8,295 bases of DNA from Candidatus Poseidonia sp. GTDB taxonomy: Archaea; Thermoplasmatota; Poseidoniia; Poseidoniales; Poseidoniaceae. The position numbers and the translations under genes are program-made. Below, in pieces: positions 3,854 through 8,295 of the stretch; position 1 is the first letter of the stretch, and each line of letters opens with the position of its first letter. Location: positions 1-8,295 of the forward strand of contig DUIU01000240.1 in NCBI GenBank assembly GCA_013330155.1, written 5' to 3'. Below the pieces are notes generated by a model that ran no database searches, was not told the DNA's origin, and worked only from the letters and a program-made list of their open reading frames with translations.

Positions 3854-6553
3854 ATGCGAGAGCGTCTTGGTAAACTCATGAGTATCAACAACATCCTCAC
3901 GGCCTTTGTCGTATGCATGTTGGCGTTGGTCCCGTTTTCAATCACCAGCATGGACGGTGAAGTGACGCAGATTCAGCAACAAACCGTAATGCACACCACG
4001 GGTGAAAATGCAAGCGGGTGGTTGGCAAGCGCTGGTGGAGCGAGTTACGAACGCGTTCGAGCCATGGTCCCGCTCGCAAACGGAAGCATGTTGGTCGGTG
4101 GGATGTTTGAACAGAGCATTGATTTTGATGGCGACGTCATTGGCTTTTCGAGCAACGATTCGAGCTTTGGAATTGATTTCTTCCTCGGCTGGGTTGACAT
4201 CAATGGCACGTGGACGGGGACGTTGTCGGGAACGAGCACCGGTCTGGACGGCATTGAGGCCATGGACAAACTTAGCAATGGAAACATCATCATCGCTGGT
4301 ACGTATTGTGCCATGACCAAGGGCGATCCTTGCAACATGACGCTGGGTGACCTTGAACCAATCAGCAAAGCAGGTGATGACCACGAAAACGCCGTTTTCC
4401 TCGCCTCCATGACGCCTTTCGGAGAATGGTTGTGGGCTACCACCTTCTCCAATCCTTACCAAATATCCGTGATCGACCTAATGGTTACTGCCAACGATGA
4501 AATTCACCTGGCCTTGCTTCACCGAGATTCATTGGCCTCCGGAGATGACCTTGCCCCAGGAAGTCTGTCTGAAGATTCTGTAGTCATTCTGGCCCTAGAT
4601 AACGGTGGAAACCACCTCGGGATGCACACGGTTTTCTCAAGTCAAAATCTTGACGATTCTGGTACACTTTGTTCGGATTACAACGGTCACACCTATTTCG
4701 CAACCTCCTACGTTGAATACATCAGCCTCGGAGAACATGCGCTGACCAGTTTTGGTGGATCTCATATTGCGGTGGGCCAGTACAATACAGACGGATGGGT
4801 CTGGGCCAATGGAGCCGGGGGAACTGGAGACTCCAACGTGGCCGATTGCGATGGGCGGTTCGGTGGAGGTATTGCTCTGGTTGGTGATTTCCTACAAAAC
4901 ATGACCTTTGGCGAACTGGACCTCAGCCCCTCGGTTTGGGTCGACTTCTACGAGGCACATATCTCATCGGAGGGTGGGTGGCTGCATGCGACCGGGTTTG
5001 GCGGCAGTGGGGCCGAACATGCCATTGACATTCATCTCACCGAACAAGGCGACTCAATCATTCTCGGCAAATCCACCGGCACCTTTGGGCTGGGTGAATA
5101 CACCCTCGCCGACATCGATGGATTCAACGACGGCAACCACCATGATGTATTCCTCGGCCAAAGGCAAGCCAACAACTCGTGGGACTGGGCCTTGTCAGCA
5201 GGTGGTCAAGGAGACGACCTTCCAAGCATGATGGCAATGAGCGCCTTGGGCTCCCCGGTCATCTCCTTTATTTCCAATGCCGATGGTTCCTATGGTGCTC
5301 ATTCCTTTGACCAACGAAATCAATACGACATGGGCCTTTGGTTGTACGAAACCGACCTCGACCTCGACGGTGTGCTTGACGGAATCGACAACTGTCCTAA
5401 ACTCGCCAACAGCGACCAGGCCAATCTTGACAGTGATGCCTATGGTGATGCCTGCGACCTCGACATTGACGGCGATGGCGTGTTGGATGAAGTGGATGAA
5501 TGCCCTACCGGCGAGATTGGTTGGATGGCCAACGCCCTCTCCGACCATGACAGCGATGGATGCAGAGACATAACTGAAGACATGGACGACGATGAAGATG
5601 GTATTTTTGATGAATATGACCTCTGTCCAAAGGGACCAATCGGTTGGGTTTCGACGGAAGAAAACGACATTGAATCGGACGGGTGTTCTGATGAAGACAG
5701 CGACGATGACGGATTCGTGGACCAAACGGACAACTGCCCGGCCATAGCCAATCCAACACAAGCCGACCTGGACAATGACGGCCTGGGTGATGTTTGTGAT
5801 CTCGACAAAGATGGAGACGGAATCCCCATTCCAGATGACAATTGCCCTAACGACATTCAATCCTGGGTCTCGTTCAGTTGGAACGATTACGATGAAGACG
5901 GGTGCTTGGACGAGACCATGGACGAAGATGATGACGATGATTCCGTTCTTGATATCAACGATGCTTGCCCACTTGGTGAGAAAAATTGGGGAGAGAATGC
6001 TTCTACGTTTGACAACGACGGCGATGGGTGCCACGATGATCTTGAAGACCAGGATGACGATGAAGATGGTCTCAAGGACGCTATTGATCGGTGCCCACGA
6101 GGCTTAATCGGTCCAGCCCAACCGGGGCAAGACAGCGATGGCGATGGGTGCATTGATGCCGTGGAGGACGATGATGACGACCAAGACGGTGTGCTTGACC
6201 CGCTGGACCGATGCCCCAACACCGACAGTGAGGACCAGGCATCTGCAGATGGATGCAGCCCCTACCAGCTTGACGATGACCAAGATGGCGTGGTCAACGC
6301 CTATGATTTCTGTCTCAATTCAGCCCTTGGAACCACGGTTGATGAGCGTGGTTGTGAAGCAGAGGCCATCGAACCTTCCAGCGATACGGACGGCGAGGGA
6401 ATGGGTGTCACCACAGTGCTCTTCTTGCTCGCTGGCGCGGTCATCCTCTATGCCGTGTACAGCAACATGCAACGACCCGGCCCGCCTTTGCCCAAGACAC
6501 CAACGACTTTCGAGATGCCTCCAGCCCGCCCTGCGATGGATGAAGAAGCGTGA
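3854..6553 (+). CDS. Large membrane-anchored surface protein: beta-propeller-like repeats plus thrombospondin type 3 repeats
   Basis: An 899-residue protein that is probably exported and anchored in the membrane, with most of its mass outside the cell. Domains in order: a basic start and hydrophobic signal segment (about 11-32, ILTAFVVCMLALVPFSI); seven repeats of 57-72 residues (about 55-499), each with a Trp-containing strand followed by a Gly-rich turn, consistent with a seven-bladed beta-propeller; nine Asp-rich repeats with paired cysteines (501-839) of thrombospondin type 3 type, which bind calcium; a membrane helix (about 851-870, GVTTVLFLLAGAVILYAVYS); and a Pro-rich tail of about 29 residues ending MDEEA. 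Several N-X-S/T sites (for example N76, N117, N161, N349) could be glycosylated. No PGF-CTERM sorting motif is present; the C-terminal helix itself is the likely anchor. No catalytic motif was recognised. Adhesion, a stalked sensor or cell-envelope structure are possible roles, all inferred. It is a single gene, divergent from the nuclease and abutting leuS tail-to-tail. Confidence 0.88.
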   Translation: MRERLGKLMSINNILTAFVVCMLALVPFSITSMDGEVTQIQQQTVMHTTGENASGWLASAGGASYERVRAMVPLANGSMLVGGMFEQSIDFDGDVIGFSSNDSSFGIDFFLGWVDINGTWTGTLSGTSTGLDGIEAMDKLSNGNIIIAGTYCAMTKGDPCNMTLGDLEPISKAGDDHENAVFLASMTPFGEWLWATTFSNPYQISVIDLMVTANDEIHLALLHRDSLASGDDLAPGSLSEDSVVILALDNGGNHLGMHTVFSSQNLDDSGTLCSDYNGHTYFATSYVEYISLGEHALTSFGGSHIAVGQYNTDGWVWANGAGGTGDSNVADCDGRFGGGIALVGDFLQNMTFGELDLSPSVWVDFYEAHISSEGGWLHATGFGGSGAEHAIDIHLTEQGDSIILGKSTGTFGLGEYTLADIDGFNDGNHHDVFLGQRQANNSWDWALSAGGQGDDLPSMMAMSALGSPVISFISNADGSYGAHSFDQRNQYDMGLWLYETDLDLDGVLDGIDNCPKLANSDQANLDSDAYGDACDLDIDGDGVLDEVDECPTGEIGWMANALSDHDSDGCRDITEDMDDDEDGIFDEYDLCPKGPIGWVSTEENDIESDGCSDEDSDDDGFVDQTDNCPAIANPTQADLDNDGLGDVCDLDKDGDGIPIPDDNCPNDIQSWVSFSWNDYDEDGCLDETMDEDDDDDSVLDINDACPLGEKNWGENASTFDNDGDGCHDDLEDQDDDEDGLKDAIDRCPRGLIGPAQPGQDSDGDGCIDAVEDDDDDQDGVLDPLDRCPNTDSEDQASADGCSPYQLDDDQDGVVNAYDFCLNSALGTTVDERGCEAEAIEPSSDTDGEGMGVTTVLFLLAGAVILYAVYSNMQRPGPPLPKTPTTFEMPPARPAMDEEA
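3884..3949 (+). other. Signal peptide / N-terminal hydrophobic segment of the surface protein
   Basis: Residues 11-32 run hydrophobic (NILTAFVVCMLALVPFSIT) after a basic start with R2, R4 and K7. A polar, Gln-rich stretch follows. This is the pattern of a Sec signal peptide or signal anchor. A clean cleavage site cannot be read by eye; the region around S29-S32 is the best candidate. The single Cys21 sits within the hydrophobic core, so a lipobox is unlikely. Confidence 0.75.
4016..5350 (+). repeat. Seven degenerate beta-propeller-type repeats in the surface protein
   Basis: At about residues 55-499 a pattern recurs: a Trp-bearing strand, a Gly-rich turn with Asp or Ser, a strand ending in N-G, then a hydrophobic strand. 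Repeat points are near residues 61, 128, 199, 266, 322, 383 and 450, for example WLASAGGASYERV, WVWANGAGGTGDSNV, WLHATGFGGSGAEHA and WDWALSAGGQGDDL. The fourth unit is the most diverged and lacks the Trp. A closing strand, GLWLYETDLD, precedes the Asp-rich repeats. Seven units suggest one complete propeller. The fold is inferred from periodicity, not proven. Confidence 0.65.
5354..6370 (+). repeat. Nine thrombospondin type 3-like calcium-binding repeats
   Basis: Residues 501-839 contain nine units of 33-43 residues, each with a D-x-D-x-D-G calcium loop, a D-x-CP motif and a second Cys. The Cys pairs are 514/534, 550/570, 591/611, 628/648, 664/684, 705/726, 747/766, 787/801 and 820/834. Units 1 and 4 are the short classical type (NCP, N-x-x-Q, then GD-x-CD). 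Units 2, 3, 5, 6 and 7 are a longer type with a Gly/Trp-containing insert and DGC near the end. Units 8 and 9 are degraded. At DNA level the 12-mer GGCGATGGGTGC recurs at 6020 and 6140, 120 bp (40 codons) apart. Otherwise the copies have diverged, so this is old duplication. Confidence 0.85.
6404..6463 (+). other. C-terminal transmembrane helix of the surface protein
   Basis: Residues 851-870 (GVTTVLFLLAGAVILYAVYS) form one uncharged hydrophobic span of about 20 residues. It follows the acidic SSDTDGEG linker and is followed by NMQRPGPPLPK, whose Arg and Lys fit the positive-inside rule. The short tail would be cytoplasmic. Together with the signal peptide this gives a type I membrane topology. 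Confidence 0.8.
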
Positions 6554-6556
6554 TCA
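6551..6556. other. Abutting convergent stop codons (TGATCA)
   Basis: The six bases TGATCA are the TGA of the surface-protein gene (6551-6553) followed directly by the complement of the leuS TGA (6554-6556). There is no intergenic base at all between the two convergent genes. Any 3' untranslated region of one transcript must run antisense into the other gene. Confidence 0.9.
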
Positions 6557-8295
6557 AGCGTAAACAACCGCTGGGGAAAGCGGCATTGCTGAGGTTGAAC
6601 GGCCCGTCGTGTCCTCTTCACTTTCTCCAACGACGACCGAGACGCGGTCGAGTTGCAATTCCTCTGCGATGAAGGTATGGGCTGCAGAGAGAACATTTGC
6701 CTCGTCGAGAGAAGAAGCGATAACTTCCTTTGATGCATCGTCCCATTTGAAGACTTGAGGGAGCATTTTCTTGCCCCAGAACCCCATCATTTCGCCCTTA
6801 CGTTCTCCTTGAGCCATGGGGAGCTCTTGCAGAAGAGGAATGAATTTCTTTGGATGACCGCCATCTCCAATGAAGGACAAGGCTGCTTGTGCCATGGTTC
6901 GCTTCCAAGCAGGACTCACAACGAACGTGGCTTCCGTGGCGGGTGCGCCGAGGTGGCGTTCGGCGACAACGCGCACTTTTCGAGCTTGTTCGAGGACATC
7001 CCGAATGTATTGCTCTGCCGAGAGAGAGACGTGTTGTTCTGATGTAAGAGGGGCGAGGCGTTTCATCAAACTGCCAGACACAAGTCCTGTGGTCGAGGCG
7101 AGGTTTGCCCACCATTCTTCAGCGAGATGAGGTGTGGAAACCGAAACCATCTGGGCCCAATGGGGCAGCCACCGTTTAGCCACCTCCAAGTTCTGTCCGC
7201 CCCGTCGAACGTACCAATTGACGTCCTTGATGATCTCATAATGAGAGATCTCAACCGCACGGCGCAGGTCATATTCGTCCATTGCTTGGCAAAAGGAATG
7301 AATCCTTTGAGTGAAGCGAGCATCCATCCAGTCGTCCATTGGTGAGGTCTTCGTGGACCATGCCATAAGTTGCTCAGGCATGGTTCGCATTTGCACCATG
7401 ACACGGTGATTGGCATCGAGGGCGGTGTCCGACCAATCCATCCCTGCGGTTGGATTAGCGGCGAAGAGAATGAACAAGCGAACCGTATCTGCGCCGTACA
7501 ATTCAATCATCTCTTCGGGAGACACGGTGTTGCCAAGCGACTTGCTCATCTTCGCAGAACGAGAGCCAAGTTCATCCCCACAATGAGGACAAGGGCTTCC
7601 TTCGTAGGATGTGGAAAGGGTGATTCCACAGGATTGGCAGAAAGGCGCAGATTTGTTCACCATGCCTTGGCAGAGGAGTTCGTTGAAAGGTTCGTCTGCG
7701 CTTGTCAATCCGAGGTCTCGAAGGGCCTTGGTCATGAAGCGAGCGTAGATGAGGTGCATTTGGGCGTGTTCGATGCCCCCGCAGTAGAAATCCACCTCCA
7801 TCCAGTGATCGGCGATTTGCTTGGCAAAGGGTTCCTCGTCGTTGAGAGCATCGGTGTAGCGAAGGAAATACCATGATGAATCCATGAACGTGTCCATTGT
7901 GTCGGTTTCCCGACGGGCTTCTTTCCCGCATTTTGGACAATCCACCTTTAGAAATTCTTCCGATGTTCCCAATGGATTACCTTGACCGAACACAACGTCG
8001 CGAGGCAGTTCAACCGGGAGGTCCTCTTCAGGAACTGGCACAGCCCCACACTCATCACAATGAATAACAGGAATAGGAGTACCCCAATAGCGCTGACGGG
8101 AAATCAACCAGGGCCGTATCTTCCAGTTGATGGTTTGATGGCCCCGCCCTGCTTGCTCGAGGGCCGTGCAAATCGCCTCTTTTGCTTCCTCGCCATGGAG
8201 GCCATCAAAGCCCTCAATCGGACTATTGACCATCCAACCGAGGTCTGTTTCAGCCTTCTTCATCGGAACTGAACCATCCCCTTCTTCCGTCATGA
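6554..8295 (-). CDS. leuS: Leucyl-tRNA synthetase, bacterial-type core, C-terminal part (5' end beyond window)
   Basis: The C-terminal 580 or so residues of leucyl-tRNA synthetase, which charges tRNA-Leu with leucine using ATP. The gene continues past the window edge; the ATG at 8293 is internal, so the HIGH motif and most of the editing domain are not visible. Residue numbers here count from that ATG. Seen in order: WLISRQRYWGTPIPVIHC (63-79); a four-Cys zinc module, C79, C82, C119 and C122; TMDTFMDSSWYFLRYTD (132-148); GGIEHAQMHLIYARF (172-186); a second four-Cys ribbon, C219, C222, C235 and C238; KMSKS (248-252) followed by LGNTVSPEEMI; an anticodon-binding helical domain (about 310-440); and a C-terminal domain ending in AMPLSPAVVYA. 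The core motifs are those of bacterial and haloarchaeal LeuRS, not the classical archaeal type. The C-terminal end looks more like archaeal LeuRS. The stop abuts that of the surface protein. The identification is secure. Confidence 0.97.
   Translation of the reverse strand, partial: MTEEGDGSVPMKKAETDLGWMVNSPIEGFDGLHGEEAKEAICTALEQAGRGHQTINWKIRPWLISRQRYWGTPIPVIHCDECGAVPVPEEDLPVELPRDVVFGQGNPLGTSEEFLKVDCPKCGKEARRETDTMDTFMDSSWYFLRYTDALNDEEPFAKQIADHWMEVDFYCGGIEHAQMHLIYARFMTKALRDLGLTSADEPFNELLCQGMVNKSAPFCQSCGITLSTSYEGSPCPHCGDELGSRSAKMSKSLGNTVSPEEMIELYGADTVRLFILFAANPTAGMDWSDTALDANHRVMVQMRTMPEQLMAWSTKTSPMDDWMDARFTQRIHSFCQAMDEYDLRRAVEISHYEIIKDVNWYVRRGGQNLEVAKRWLPHWAQMVSVSTPHLAEEWWANLASTTGLVSGSLMKRLAPLTSEQHVSLSAEQYIRDVLEQARKVRVVAERHLGAPATEATFVVSPAWKRTMAQAALSFIGDGGHPKKFIPLLQELPMAQGERKGEMMGFWGKKMLPQVFKWDDASKEVIASSLDEANVLSAAHTFIAEELQLDRVSVVVGESEEDTTGRSTSAMPLSPAVVYA
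7580..7639 (-). other. Predicted zinc ribbon inserted before KMSKS in LeuRS
   Basis: On the minus strand this encodes CQSCG, a 12-residue loop, then CPHC, just ahead of the KMSKS loop. This is where bacterial LeuRS carries its variable leucine-specific domain and where haloarchaeal enzymes, as I recall them, have almost nothing. The CxxC-x12-CxxC spacing fits a small structural zinc site. Confidence 0.65.

Noticed and set aside
3938..4462. Minus-strand open frame of 174 codons opposite the propeller region
   Set aside because: It is antisense to a clearly coding, repeat-structured protein and has no recognisable motifs, so it is a shadow frame.
5195..6034. A 279-codon open frame on the minus strand, rich in Val and Ile, resembling a membrane protein
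   Set aside because: It lies antisense to the Asp-rich repeats. GAC/GAT codons read backwards give GTC/ATC (Val/Ile), which explains both the open frame and the false hydrophobicity.
6020..6151. Repeated DNA words in the Asp-rich region as a possible CRISPR or tandem-repeat element
   Set aside because: The repeats are imperfect, have a codon-multiple period and encode calcium-binding protein units. There are no uniform repeats with unique spacers.
6568..6583. Small hairpin CCGCT-GGGGAA-AGCGG just after the surface-protein stop, a possible terminator
   Set aside because: The stem is only five base pairs, there is no T-tract after it, and it lies in the leuS coding sequence. Chance is the simpler explanation.
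8291..8293. ATG on the minus strand at 8293 as the true leuS start
   Set aside because: The protein is already in the middle of the synthetase at that point and lacks the HIGH motif and editing domain, so the gene continues beyond the window.

Overview
The window looks like a chromosomal piece of a euryarchaeon, most plausibly a planktonic Marine Group II / Poseidoniales-type member of the Thermoplasmatota. The gene content points to this: an archaeal S4-S11-RNA polymerase subunit D cluster, an archaeal-type pantoate kinase, a bacterial-type leucyl-tRNA synthetase, and a large membrane-anchored surface protein with a predicted beta-propeller and calcium-binding thrombospondin type 3 repeats. 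No marker in the window is strictly diagnostic, so the lineage is an inference. The window is almost fully coding: no gene-free stretch exceeds about 75 bases. I saw no tRNA, rRNA, CRISPR array or insertion sequence.

Layout: (1) 1-1678, plus strand: the 3' end of rps4, then complete rps11 and rpoD, tightly packed with strong Shine-Dalgarno sites, so a translation/transcription operon. (2) 1726-2754, plus strand: a GHMP-family enzyme best matched to archaeal pantoate kinase (coenzyme A synthesis). It sits where many archaea carry rpl18e, rpl13 and rps9. (3) 2738-3781, minus strand: a homologue of the CDIN1/C15orf41 family, with a helix-turn-helix and a PD-(D/E)XK nuclease fold with a TPD motif. 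Its 3' end overlaps the pantoate kinase gene by 17 bp. (4) 3782-3853: a short divergent intergenic region. (5) 3854-6553, plus strand: an 899-residue surface protein with signal peptide, about seven propeller-like repeats, nine Asp/Cys-rich calcium-binding repeats, one membrane helix and a short cytoplasmic tail. (6) 6554-8295, minus strand: the C-terminal two thirds of leucyl-tRNA synthetase, cut by the window edge. Its stop codon directly abuts that of the surface protein.

Functionally, regions 1, 2 and 6 are housekeeping: ribosome, RNA polymerase, CoA supply and Leu-tRNA charging. The two genes that merit attention are the divergent pair in the middle: the archaeal relative of a human anaemia-associated nuclease, whose archaeal role is not known to me, and the large surface protein. 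Nothing in the sequence shows that these two act together beyond sharing an intergenic region. I found no convincing new multi-gene system.
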